In this document: one piece after another, positions 14,889 through 23,319 of the stretch | Numbering within the stretch: position 1 is the first letter of the stretch | Layout: each line of letters starts with the position of its first letter | Position numbers and translations under genes: made by a program | The notes under the pieces: model-generated | What the model was told of the DNA's origin: nothing | What the model saw: the letters and a program-made list of their open reading frames with translations, nothing else | Databases searched by the model: none | NCBI GenBank assembly: GCA_016702605.1 | Contig: JADJDQ010000007.1 | Location: 1-64,000, forward strand | DNA: 64,000 nt | Direction of reading: 5' to 3' | Source: Candidatus Intricatilinea gracilis | GTDB lineage: Bacteria; Pseudomonadota; Gammaproteobacteria; Burkholderiales; Burkholderiaceae_C

Positions 14889-17800
14889 TTACATGCTGCG
14901 CCGGTACTGCCCACCCACCTCGAACAACGCGTTGGTGATCTGACCGAGCGAGCAGCAGCGCACCGCGTCCATCAGCACCTCGAAGACGTTGCCGTTCTCG
15001 ATCACGGCCTGCTGCAGCCTGGCCAGCATGGGACCGGACTGCGCGGCGTGGCGGCGGTGGAAGTCGTTCAGGCGGCTGAGCTGGCTGGCCTTTTCGTCAT
15101 CGGTCGAGCGCGCCAGTTCGATGGACTGCGGCACCAGGTCGCCGTGCGGGTTGCGGAAGGTGTTGACGCCGATGATGGGGTACTCGCCGGTGTGTTTCTG
15201 CATCTCGTAGTGCATCGACTCTTCCTGGATCTTGCTGCGCTGGTAGCCGGTTTCCATCGCGCCGAGCACGCCGCCGCGGTCGGCGATCTTCTCGAACTCG
15301 CTCAGCACGGCTTCCTCGACCAGCTCGGTGAGCTCGTCGATGACGAAGGCGCCCTGGTTCGGGTTCTCGTTCTTGGCCAGGCCCCACTCGCGGTTGATGA
15401 TCATCTGGATCGCCATGGCGCGGCGCACGCTCTCTTCGGTCGGCGTGGTGATGGCTTCGTCGAAGGCGTTGGTGTGCAACGAGTTGCAGTTGTCGTACAC
15501 CGCGATCAGCGCCTGCAGCGTGGTGCGGATGTCGTTGAACTGGATCTCCTGCGCGTGCAGGCTGCGGCCACTGGTCTGGATGTGGTACTTGAGCTTCTGG
15601 CTGCGTTCGTTGGCGCCGTATTTGTCCTTCATCGCGACGGCCCAGATGCGGCGCGCCACCCGGCCCAGCACCGTGTATTCGGGGTCCATGCCGTTGCTGA
15701 AGAAGAACGACAGGTTCGGCGCGAAATCATCGATGTGCATGCCGCGCGCCAGATACGCCTCCACGAAGGTGAAGCCGTTGCTGAGCGTGAAGGCGAGCTG
15801 ACTGATCGGGTTGGCGCCCGCTTCGGCGATGTGATACCCGCTGATGCTCACCGAGTAGAAGTTGCGCACGTCGTTGTGCACGAAGAACTGGGCGATGTCG
15901 CCCATCACCTTCAGGCTGAACTCGGTGCTGAAAATGCAGGTGTTCTGGCCTTGATCTTCTTTCAGGATGTCGGCCTGCACCGTGCCGCGCACGTTGGCCA
16001 GCACCCAGCACTTGATCTTGGCGGCTTCGTCATCCGTCGGCTCGCGGCCGTTGTCGGCGCGGAACTTGTCAATCTGCTGGTCGACGGCGGTGTTCATGAA
16101 CATGGCCAGGATGCTCGGCGCCGGGCCGTTGATCGTCATGCTCACCGAGGTGGTCGGGCTGCACAGATCGAAGCCCGAATACAGCACCTTCAGGTCGTCG
16201 AGTGTGGCGATGCTGACACCCGAGTTGCCGACCTTGCCGTAGATGTCCGGCCGCGGATCGGGGTCGGCGCCGTACAGCGTGACCGAGTCGAAGGCGGTCG
16301 ACAGCCGCTTGGCCGGCAGGCCTTCACTCACCAGCTTGAAGCGGCGATTGGTGCGAAAGGCGTCGCCCTCGCCGGCGAACATGCGGGTCGGGTCCTCACC
16401 CTCGCGCTTGAAGGCGAACACACCAGCCGTGTAGGGGTAGCTGCCCGGCACGTTCTCGAGCATCAGCCACTTGAGCAGCTCGCCGTGGTCCTCGTAGGTC
16501 GGCAGCGCAACCTTGCGGATCTTGTTGCCGCTGAGTGTGGTGTGGACGAGGTTGGTGCGGATCTCCTTGTCGCGGATCTTCACCACGTATTCGTCGCCGG
16601 CGTAGGCCTTTTGCATCTCGGGCCACATGGCCAGCAGCTTGGCGGCGGCCGGGTCGAGCGCGGCTTCGCGCTGCTCGGCCAGGTCGGTGACGGCGTCGAA
16701 GGCGCGATGTTTCTCGGCATTGGCCAGCTTGAGCATGCGCGCGCTGGCGCGCAGTTGCTGCGCTTCGCGGGCGATGTGGGCCTGCTTGACGACACGCGAC
16801 TTGTAGCCACGCACGGTGTCGCTGATCTCGGCCAGGTAACGGCTGCGTGAGGCCGGCACCACCGGGGTCTGATGCGTCGAGTGGCGCGTGGTGACCAACG
16901 GCAGGCGGCCATCGGTCAGCGCCAGGCCGAGGCCGGCGAGGCGTGGCTTGAGCGCCTGGTACAGCGCGGTGACACCGTCGTCGTTGAAACGACTGGCCAT
17001 GGTGCCGAACACCGGCATGGCGTCGGGCATCACGGTGAAGGCTTCGCGATTGCGCTGCACCTGCTTGGCCACGTCGCGCAGCGCGTCGGCGGCGCCCTTG
17101 CGGTCGAACTTGTTGATGGCGACGAACTCGGCGAAGTCGAGCATGTCGATCTTCTCGAGCTGGCTGGCGGCGCCGAACTCGGGTGTCATCACGTACATGG
17201 GTACATCGACCAGCGGCACGATGGCGGCGTCGCCCTGGCCGATGCCCGAGGTCTCCACGATGATGAGGTCGAAGCCGGCCACCTTGGCGGCGGCCAGCAC
17301 GTCGGGCAGCGCGGCGCTGATCTCCGAGCCGGTGTCTCGTGTGGCGAGCGAGCGCATGTAGACGCGTGCGCCCTTGCTCCACGGGCCAGTGGCGTTCATG
17401 CGGATGCGGTCGCCCAGCAGCGCGCCGCCGCTCTTGCGGCGCGAGGGGTCGATGCTGATGACGGCGATACGCAGCGCGTCGTCCTGGTCCAGGCGGATGC
17501 GGCGGATCAGTTCGTCGGTGAGGCTGGACTTGCCGGCGCCGCCGGTGCCGGTGATGCCGAGCACGGGCGTCGTGCTCGCTTTGGCGGCGTCGCGCACCAA
17601 CTCGACCAGACCGGCGTCGGCCTTGCCGTTTTCGAGGGCGGTGATCAGTTGCGCCAACGAGCGCCAGGCAGCTTCGCTGTGGCCCTGCACGGCGGCCAGC
17701 GCGGAGGGGGCGTGTGGCGACAAGTCCTCGTCGCAACGCATCATCATCTCGCCGATCATGCCGGCCAGGCCCATGCGCTGGCCGTCCTCGGGGCTGAAGA

Positions 17801-18179
17801 TGCGAACGCCGACGGCGTCGAGCTCGCGGATCTCGCTGGGCACGATGACACCGCCGCCGCCGCCGAACACCTTGATGTGGGCACCGCCGCGTGCTGCCAG
17901 CAACTCGACCATGTACTTGAAATATTCGACGTGGCCGCCCTGGTACGAACTGACGGCGATGCCCTGCGCATCCTCTTGCAGCGCCGCAGTGACCACTTCG
18001 TCGACCGAGCGGTTGTGGCCCAGGTGGATGACCTCGGCGCCCATGCCCTGCAGGATGCGCCGCATGATGTTGATGGCGGCGTCATGGCCGTCGAACAGGC
18101 TGGCGGCGGTGACGAAACGCACCTTGTTCGTGGGGCGGTAGGCGGCCAGGGCCTGGTAGTCGGCGCGAAGCTCGGTCAT
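14889..18179 (-). CDS. icmF: Fused isobutyryl-CoA mutase with G-protein chaperone domain
   Basis: Adenosylcobalamin-dependent carbon-skeleton mutase that interconverts acyl-CoAs such as isobutyryl- and n-butyryl-CoA. At 1096 residues it has the IcmF layout. The B12-binding domain comes first (about 15-150), with FDGHDAAINI giving the cobalt-ligand His and GGGGGVI following. The MeaB-like GTPase domain has Walker A GITGTGGAGKSS near 208-219 and is the chaperone part. The TIM-barrel mutase domain follows (about 550-1096), with FSNGMDPEYTVLGRVARRIWA and SGRSLHAQEIQFNDIRTTLQAL. No internal break is seen. A perfect palindrome 112 bases upstream may be its operator. No cobalamin riboswitch box was seen upstream. 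Confidence 0.95.
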   Translation of the reverse strand: MTELRADYQALAAYRPTNKVRFVTAASLFDGHDAAINIMRRILQGMGAEVIHLGHNRSVDEVVTAALQEDAQGIAVSSYQGGHVEYFKYMVELLAARGGAHIKVFGGGGGVIVPSEIRELDAVGVRIFSPEDGQRMGLAGMIGEMMMRCDEDLSPHAPSALAAVQGHSEAAWRSLAQLITALENGKADAGLVELVRDAAKASTTPVLGITGTGGAGKSSLTDELIRRIRLDQDDALRIAVISIDPSRRKSGGALLGDRIRMNATGPWSKGARVYMRSLATRDTGSEISAALPDVLAAAKVAGFDLIIVETSGIGQGDAAIVPLVDVPMYVMTPEFGAASQLEKIDMLDFAEFVAINKFDRKGAADALRDVAKQVQRNREAFTVMPDAMPVFGTMASRFNDDGVTALYQALKPRLAGLGLALTDGRLPLVTTRHSTHQTPVVPASRSRYLAEISDTVRGYKSRVVKQAHIAREAQQLRASARMLKLANAEKHRAFDAVTDLAEQREAALDPAAAKLLAMWPEMQKAYAGDEYVVKIRDKEIRTNLVHTTLSGNKIRKVALPTYEDHGELLKWLMLENVPGSYPYTAGVFAFKREGEDPTRMFAGEGDAFRTNRRFKLVSEGLPAKRLSTAFDSVTLYGADPDPRPDIYGKVGNSGVSIATLDDLKVLYSGFDLCSPTTSVSMTINGPAPSILAMFMNTAVDQQIDKFRADNGREPTDDEAAKIKCWVLANVRGTVQADILKEDQGQNTCIFSTEFSLKVMGDIAQFFVHNDVRNFYSVSISGYHIAEAGANPISQLAFTLSNGFTFVEAYLARGMHIDDFAPNLSFFFSNGMDPEYTVLGRVARRIWAVAMKDKYGANERSQKLKYHIQTSGRSLHAQEIQFNDIRTTLQALIAVYDNCNSLHTNAFDEAITTPTEESVRRAMAIQMIINREWGLAKNENPNQGAFVIDELTELVEEAVLSEFEKIADRGGVLGAMETGYQRSKIQEESMHYEMQKHTGEYPIIGVNTFRNPHGDLVPQSIELARSTDDEKASQLSRLNDFHRRHAAQSGPMLARLQQAVIENGNVFEVLMDAVRCCSLGQITNALFEVGGQYRRSM

Positions 18180-18290
18180 GGGGGCGGTCTCCGTTGGGCG
18201 GGCAGCGTGCGCTGCGCTGTGGGGGTGTCGGGTTGGGCGGACGAAAACTGGCGCGCAGGCCGAGGGCGGGCGCGGCCGCTGATTCTAGGT

Positions 18291-18310
18291 TGACGTTTAC
18301 GTAAACGTAA
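18291..18310. promoter_or_regulatory. Palindromic operator upstream of icmF
   Basis: Centre ACGTTTAC-GTAAACGT is a perfect 16-bp palindrome (18293-18308), extended by TT/AA matches outside one mismatch. It resembles, from memory, LiuR/acyl-CoA-type operators described upstream of branched-chain and fatty-acid genes in proteobacteria. It lies between icmF and the divergent region, so it could serve either side. Confidence 0.6.
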
Positions 18311-18332
18311 ATCAGATCGGCCCTGTGCGTGC

Positions 18333-18350
18333 TTGGCATGAACCCTGCTA
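18333..18350 (+). promoter_or_regulatory. Candidate sigma-54 (-24/-12) promoter
   Basis: TTGGCATGAACCCTGCTA has GG (18335) and GC (18347) exactly 12 bases apart. It matches the TGGCACG-N4-TTGC consensus except at two positions. Transcription would start near 18360. Confidence 0.45.
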
Positions 18351-18359
18351 AATCAACTG

Positions 18360-18461
18360 CGAGGTCTGTCTGTGAGGCCTCTCTCTAGGTGGGACATTGT
18401 TGGACAACGGCGTCCGTCCGAAGCTGCTTTTCGGCAGTCTCTGACGCGACGCCGTCTTTTT
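18360..18461 (+). ncRNA. Candidate small RNA or terminated leader
   Basis: This stretch runs from the predicted sigma-54 start to an intrinsic terminator. No open frame of note lies inside. A GAGGCCTC palindrome (18374-18381) and an internal CCGAA/TTCGG hairpin suggest structure. It may be a free sRNA, or a leader that controls the gene starting at 18594. Confidence 0.3.
18407..18461 (+). terminator. Orphan Rho-independent terminator
   Basis: An 8-bp perfect outer stem ACGGCGTC / GACGCCGT encloses a CCGAA / TTCGG hairpin and is followed by CTTTTT. No plus-strand gene lies immediately upstream, since icmF runs the other way from 18179. Confidence 0.65.
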
Positions 18462-18593
18462 GTCTAGAGTCCGTCGGCTCGACTTGCAAAAGCCTGCAAC
18501 GTCCGACACATTCACTCACAATACGCCCCCTGCGCAGTCACGCGCCTGCAATTCGCATGCGGCATCAACTGGCATCCGGATATTGGTGAGTTC

Positions 18594-19247
18594 ATGTACA
18601 TACCTTGCAGAACACTGGCGGGAGAGGCCGAACTGGCGCACGCGCGCCGGAATCTCTCGCGAGCGCAACGCAGCATGCTGGTGCTGGTCGACGGTGAAAG
18701 TTCGCTCGACAAACTGCTGCAGGACGCCGCCTTCGACGGACTGGGCGCTCATCACCTGACTGACCTGATCGAACGTGGGCTGGCTGCGCTGCAACCCACC
18801 GAGGCTCTGGCGCGGTGGGATGCGGTGCCGGTCGACGCTTACACGTCTCGTACGCCACTCGAGCGCCATCTGGCCAGGCGCCAGCTTGCATCTCAACGCG
18901 CCATGCGAGTGCACACGATGCGTTTGCGGGCACCCGATGTGTGCGGCTCACCACGTCGCGTCAGCGCGACCAGGGCTCCCGTCGACCACCAACCTGCCGC
19001 TCGGCGTGACGTTCAGTCGGCCCTGCCCGACCGCAAGCTCGACGAGGCCCGCCAACTTGTCACTCTGGCGCTGCAGCGTGTCGCCCCCCTGCGCGGCGTC
19101 CTGACCCTGGTTCGGGTGCACCGTGCCCGCGACCGGCAGGCGCTGCGTGCCTTGTTGCCGGCGGTGCGCCGCAGCCTGTCGGGGCAGACCGGCTGGGCGC
19201 CGCTGTGGCCGCTGATGCGCCGGGTCGAACAGCTGCTTGCCGCGTAG
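18594..19247 (+). CDS. Hypothetical protein, 217 residues
   Basis: Cytoplasmic, Leu/Arg/Ala-rich protein with no signal or membrane segment. Residues 20-70 (LSRAQRSMLVLVDGESSLDKLLQ ... LTDLIERGLAAL) look like a small winged-helix-like module found at the start of several Burkholderiales proteins of unknown role. The middle (100-150) is low complexity. The C-terminus is helical and basic. The first ATG at 18594 follows a GTGAG stretch. The next gene, coaX, is 346 bases away, so it is probably transcribed alone. I do not recognise the function. Confidence 0.6.
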   Translation: MYIPCRTLAGEAELAHARRNLSRAQRSMLVLVDGESSLDKLLQDAAFDGLGAHHLTDLIERGLAALQPTEALARWDAVPVDAYTSRTPLERHLARRQLASQRAMRVHTMRLRAPDVCGSPRRVSATRAPVDHQPAARRDVQSALPDRKLDEARQLVTLALQRVAPLRGVLTLVRVHRARDRQALRALLPAVRRSLSGQTGWAPLWPLMRRVEQLLAA

Positions 19248-19593
19248 TGACTCGTCTGCACCTCCCCGGGCCGCGACTTGTTTCGTTCGTCACCCGGGGG
19301 GGGTGGCAGCCCATTCGGGGGCGGCATGGCGCTTCCTTGTGAGCCAGGTCAGCGTCGTGTATCCCCTGCCCTGGAGACACCTTCGTTTCGGCTAACCTCG
19401 CGCTGCCGCTCCGGTGCGTGCAGCGGGTCGGCCCGCTGGCCGGCGGGGTGGCGTACCAGACGCCCATGAAAGCACCCAAAGTCCCACATCGTTTGTGCCC
19501 GCTGTTGCACATCGGCATCCTGTCCGCCGGGACAAACACTCACTGCCCGCCGCACCTCGGCGTGGTGGCTGACGTCCAGGCTGGGAGGTTGCC
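19248..19593 (+). other. Intergenic stretch without a recognised gene
   Basis: 346 bases between the hypothetical gene and coaX. It contains a G8 run near 19297 and GC-rich imperfect repeats. birA, the common upstream partner of coaX in related genomes, is not present. Only the coaX Shine-Dalgarno sequence (GGGAGG) near the end is clear. Confidence 0.6.
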
Positions 19594-20427
19594 ATGCTGA
19601 CGGTCGTGAACCCGAATGTGGTCGACATCGTCGCCACCGCGGCCGCATCGTCGGGTGGCGTGCTCGTCATCGATGTCGGCAACACGCGGCTCAAGTGGGC
19701 GCTGTACGACCGGATCGACGTATCGGCCCGGCTGCTGGCGCATGGTGCCGTCTTTCTCGAGACCATCGACGAACTTGCCGACAACGCCTGGGCCGCCCTG
19801 GCGCCGCCGTCACGTGTCTACGGGTGTGTGGTGGCCGGTGAAGCGGTGCGCCGTCGGGTCGACGAACAACTCGAGTTGTGGGACATCGAACCCATCTGGC
19901 TCAGCTCGCCTGCCCGGGGCGGCGGTGTCGTCAATGGTTACGAGCACCCGATGCGGCTCGGTGCCGACCGCTGGATGGCGCTGGTCGGCGCGCGTCAGCG
20001 TGTGCTGGCCCTGCCACGGCCACGGCCTGCGCTGGTGGTGATGGTCGGCACGGCGGTGACCGTCGACGCCATGGACACACAGGGCAACTTCCTCGGTGGT
20101 TTCATCCTGCCCGGCTTTGGCCTCATGCTCAAGGCGCTCGAGATGGGCACGGCCGGCCTCAAGGTGCCGACCGGCGAGGTGCGCGAGTTTCCGTCCAACA
20201 CCAGCGACGCCTTGATGAGCGGTGGTGCGTTCGGCATCGCTGGTGCCATCGAGCGGATGCTGCGCCATCTGACGCAGCGTTGTGGCGAGCCGCCCGAACT
20301 GTTCATGACAGGCGGCGCCGCCGTCAAGCTCGCGCCGATCACGGCCCTGCCGTTCGAGGTGATCGACAGCCTGATCTTCGAAGGTCTGCTGGCCGAGGCT
20401 GCCGAGCGCGAACTGCTCAGGCTCTGA
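19594..20427 (+). CDS. coaX: Type III pantothenate kinase
   Basis: Phosphorylates pantothenate with ATP in the first step of coenzyme A synthesis. Type III signatures are VIDVGNTRLKWAL (residues 25-37, phosphate loop), GADRWMALVGA (pantothenate/dimer motif) and MVGTAVTVDAM. The tail has GGAAVKLAP and SLIFEGL. The ATG at 19594 has a good GGGAGG site 5 bases away, giving an N-terminal extension of about 20 residues relative to shorter homologues. It ends 16 bases before the convergent GGDEF-EAL gene. Confidence 0.93.
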   Translation: MLTVVNPNVVDIVATAAASSGGVLVIDVGNTRLKWALYDRIDVSARLLAHGAVFLETIDELADNAWAALAPPSRVYGCVVAGEAVRRRVDEQLELWDIEPIWLSSPARGGGVVNGYEHPMRLGADRWMALVGARQRVLALPRPRPALVVMVGTAVTVDAMDTQGNFLGGFILPGFGLMLKALEMGTAGLKVPTGEVREFPSNTSDALMSGGAFGIAGAIERMLRHLTQRCGEPPELFMTGGAAVKLAPITALPFEVIDSLIFEGLLAEAAERELLRL

Positions 20428-20442
20428 AGCGGGCAACCGGCG

Positions 20443-23115
20443 TCAGAAGATGCCGCCGCCTGCGCGCAGCAGGATGTCGCTGGGGTCGCTGGCGCCCAGG
20501 GTGTGCTGAGCACGTGGCTGCATCTGCAGCCAGCTCAACATCTGTTCGGCGTCGAGGGGCGGGCTGATGCCCATGCCCTGCATGACGTCGCAGCCCAGGT
20601 TGCCCAGGAAACGCCGCTGCGCAGCGGTTTCGACACCTTCGGCCACCACGACCAGGTCCAGGCTGTGGCCGAGCTGAACGATGGCGCTGACGATGGCGCC
20701 CGAATGACGCCCACCTGGCAGCTCGACCACAAACGAGCGGTCGATCTTGAGTTTGTCGACCGGCAGGTTCTTGAGGTGGCCGAGTGACGAATAGCCGGTG
20801 CCGAAGTCGTCGATCGATACACGCACACCGAGTGCGCGCAGTTCGGCCAGGCGTTGGCACACGGCGGGCAGGTCGTCGACCAGCATGCGTTCGGTGAGTT
20901 CGAATTCGAGCCAGCCCCGCGGCAGGCCACTTTCGGTCAGCACCGTGGCCACCGTGTCGACGAAGTCGTGGGCCCGAAACTGCAGTGTCGACAGGTTGAC
21001 CGCCACCGACAACGCCGCCGTGCCAGCCACCTCGTACCACTGGCGCGCCGCCTGGGCGGCCGCACGCAGCACCCAGGCGCCGATGGGCAACATCAGCCGG
21101 TGTTGTTCGGCCAGCTCGATGAACTCGTCGGGCGCCAGCAGGCCGCGCTGCGGGTGGCGCCAGCGGATCAACGCCTCGGCGCCCACCGTCTGGCCGCTGT
21201 TGTCGACCTGGGGCTGGTAGACGAGGGTGAACTCTTCTTGCTCGATGGCCGATGCCAGCTGGCTTTCGAGCAACAGTTCGGCATAGGCCGAGTCGGCGTG
21301 TTCAGGCTCGTAGAAGGCGTAACCTGCACTGCCACTGGCCTTGGCACGGTGCATGGCGGTGTCGGCGTGGCGGATCAAGGCGTCGGGTGTGTCGCCGTCC
21401 TTCGGGAAGACGGCAATGCCGATCGAGGCGGTCACGCTGACCGAGCCACCTTCGATGTCGAGCGGCGCCGCCACCGCAGCCTGGATCTTGGCCGCAACGT
21501 TGGGCAGGTCGATGCGGTCACGCCCACCCGGCAGCAGCACCATGAATTCGTCACCGCCGAAACGTGCCACCTTGTCGGTGCTGCGCAGGTTCTCGCTGAT
21601 GCGCCGAGCCACGGTCTTGAGGCGGGCGTCGCCTGCACTGTGGCCGAGGCTGTCGTTGACGCGCCGAAACGCGTCGAGATCGATGAACATCAGCGCCAGG
21701 TCGGTCTTGGCGGTGCGAGCCCGCACCATCATCTGTTCGAGCTGCGACATGAAGGACTGCCGGTTCGGTAGCCCCGTCAAGGCGTCGTGATGAGCCAGGA
21801 AGTGCAGGCGCTCCTGCGCCGCATGGCGCTCGCGCACGTCACGCAGCACGGCCAGACGCATCGGCACGCCGTCCTGCAGCACATGGCGGGTGATGAATTC
21901 GACGGCGATACGTTTGCCCTCGCGCGGTTGCACGGTGGTCTCGATGCGGCGCTCGTCGTCACTGGCCAGGATCCGAGTCAGGCGCTGGCGCTGGTCGCTG
22001 GTCACCAGATCGATCAGGTCACGACCCTGCAGATCGTGCAGCGTGTATCCCAGCAGGTCGCAAAACGCCGGGTTGGCGTCGGCGATCACCCCATCACGGT
22101 GAAACACGATGCCTTCGACGCCGGCTTGCAGGAAACGCGCGAGGCGCTCCTCGGTTTCCGCCACCGTGCGTTCGGTTTCGCGAAAACGGGTCACGTCGTT
22201 CATGGTGACGATCAGGCCCACCAGGGCACCGCTCGAGTCCAGGTGCGGCGCCAGGCTGACGTCGAGATTGATGGCCGCTTCGACGTCCGTCGTGGCGTGC
22301 CCGCCGCGGGCGCCGTGAGTTGCCGTCAGCTGGCCGGGCAGCCATTGGTCGTAACTGCTGGCCTGACGTGTGCGTACCACCTGTTCGATTGCTGGCTGGG
22401 CCAGGCGAGCCGCGTCGGGGCCGACGACATCGGCCATGGTCCGGCCGAGCACGGCGTTTTCGTCCAGGCCATGAGCGCGTGCGTAACCGCGATTGGCGTA
22501 CAGGCAACGCAGGTCGACCGGGTCGTAGTAGGCCACCAGCATCGCCGTGCAATTGGCCATGCTGCGCAACTGGTCGGCCTGGGCGCGCGCCGACAACTCG
22601 GCATGCCGGGCCAGTGTGACGTCGTGCAGCACTGCGATGCAGTAGGTGCCCGACTGCCGCCAGCGCAGCGAGGCGGAATACCAGCGCTGCACCGGTGCAT
22701 TCGCTCCACCCGACGCCATGGTGTTGGCGACCTGGCTGCCTTGTGAGGCGGCCCCCACCCATCCGAGTGGCGCCACCGCGGCACGCCGGTCGGCCAGTGC
22801 AGCAAACAACAGGGCGCGTGACTCGACGGTCCACAGCTGCAGCCACTGCGACTGGTGTGCACCGGTGGTCACCCCGCTGCTACGCGCGAGCTGGCCAAAA
22901 CTGCGATTGCATCTGAGCAGTCGACCGTCGTTGCCCAGGGCCAGGATCGGCACGCCGAGCTGGTCCCAGTCGGGGCGGAACTCGGTGTCGGTCGTCGCCA
23001 GTGTGCCGGGGTCGGTGCCCGCGCCGTCGGCCCGCAGATCGTCCGGACCACTGGCGAGGTCGGACACGCCCGGCAGACCGGACTTGGCGGAGTGGCGATT
23101 GGGCTGGGCTTGCAT
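20443..23115 (-). CDS. PAS-PAS-PAS-GGDEF-EAL cyclic-di-GMP protein
   Basis: Bifunctional-looking c-di-GMP enzyme of 890 residues with no membrane segment. Three PAS-like sensor segments lie at about 45-120, 180-300 and 320-430. The GGDEF domain follows (LAHHDALTGLPNR near 440). Its active site GGDEF is intact at 520-524, and an RSTD inhibitory site sits five residues before it. The EAL domain has an intact EAL at 647-649 (GAEALIRWRHP), plus TERMLVDD and DDFGTGYSSLGHL. Both activities are therefore possible; which dominates cannot be read from sequence. The start at 23115 follows a GGGGAGA stretch. A CCCCTGT-A-ACAGGGG palindrome lies in the leader. Confidence 0.93.
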   Translation of the reverse strand: MQAQPNRHSAKSGLPGVSDLASGPDDLRADGAGTDPGTLATTDTEFRPDWDQLGVPILALGNDGRLLRCNRSFGQLARSSGVTTGAHQSQWLQLWTVESRALLFAALADRRAAVAPLGWVGAASQGSQVANTMASGGANAPVQRWYSASLRWRQSGTYCIAVLHDVTLARHAELSARAQADQLRSMANCTAMLVAYYDPVDLRCLYANRGYARAHGLDENAVLGRTMADVVGPDAARLAQPAIEQVVRTRQASSYDQWLPGQLTATHGARGGHATTDVEAAINLDVSLAPHLDSSGALVGLIVTMNDVTRFRETERTVAETEERLARFLQAGVEGIVFHRDGVIADANPAFCDLLGYTLHDLQGRDLIDLVTSDQRQRLTRILASDDERRIETTVQPREGKRIAVEFITRHVLQDGVPMRLAVLRDVRERHAAQERLHFLAHHDALTGLPNRQSFMSQLEQMMVRARTAKTDLALMFIDLDAFRRVNDSLGHSAGDARLKTVARRISENLRSTDKVARFGGDEFMVLLPGGRDRIDLPNVAAKIQAAVAAPLDIEGGSVSVTASIGIAVFPKDGDTPDALIRHADTAMHRAKASGSAGYAFYEPEHADSAYAELLLESQLASAIEQEEFTLVYQPQVDNSGQTVGAEALIRWRHPQRGLLAPDEFIELAEQHRLMLPIGAWVLRAAAQAARQWYEVAGTAALSVAVNLSTLQFRAHDFVDTVATVLTESGLPRGWLEFELTERMLVDDLPAVCQRLAELRALGVRVSIDDFGTGYSSLGHLKNLPVDKLKIDRSFVVELPGGRHSGAIVSAIVQLGHSLDLVVVAEGVETAAQRRFLGNLGCDVMQGMGISPPLDAEQMLSWLQMQPRAQHTLGASDPSDILLRAGGGIF

Positions 23116-23142
23116 GAGTGACCGAGTCTCCCCTATACCTTT

Positions 23143-23157
23143 CCCCTGTAACAGGGG
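23143..23157 (-). promoter_or_regulatory. Palindrome in the leader of the GGDEF-EAL gene
   Basis: CCCCTGT-A-ACAGGGG, 7-bp arms around one base, 28 bases upstream of the start codon. It could be an operator or a structure that hides the ribosome site. A second repeat, ACACCCC / GGGGTGT, lies further upstream near 23181-23203. Confidence 0.35.
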
Positions 23158-23319
23158 CGTCGTTCGATTACGCCACTTTTAACACCCCTTGTCTGCGGGG
23201 GTGTCACCGATCGTGCAGCTGGCGCGGGTACATCAGCTGACTCAGCCGAGGTGATCGACGATTGGCCACCGGGTGAAGCCCGGGCGTGCCCGGCCGACAC
23301 AGGCCTCGGCGCGTTGCGC

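Noticed and set aside
15048..16850. 600-codon open frame antisense to icmF
   Set aside because: Low-complexity Val/His/Arg/Ala product without motifs, fully inside icmF. It is a shadow of GC-rich coding sequence.
18180..18300. Cobalamin riboswitch upstream of icmF
   Set aside because: icmF uses B12, so I looked for the conserved B12 box and a matching fold on the minus strand. Neither is apparent.
19248..19593. birA before coaX
   Set aside because: This gene pair is common in related bacteria, but none of the three plus-strand frames shows biotin-ligase motifs.
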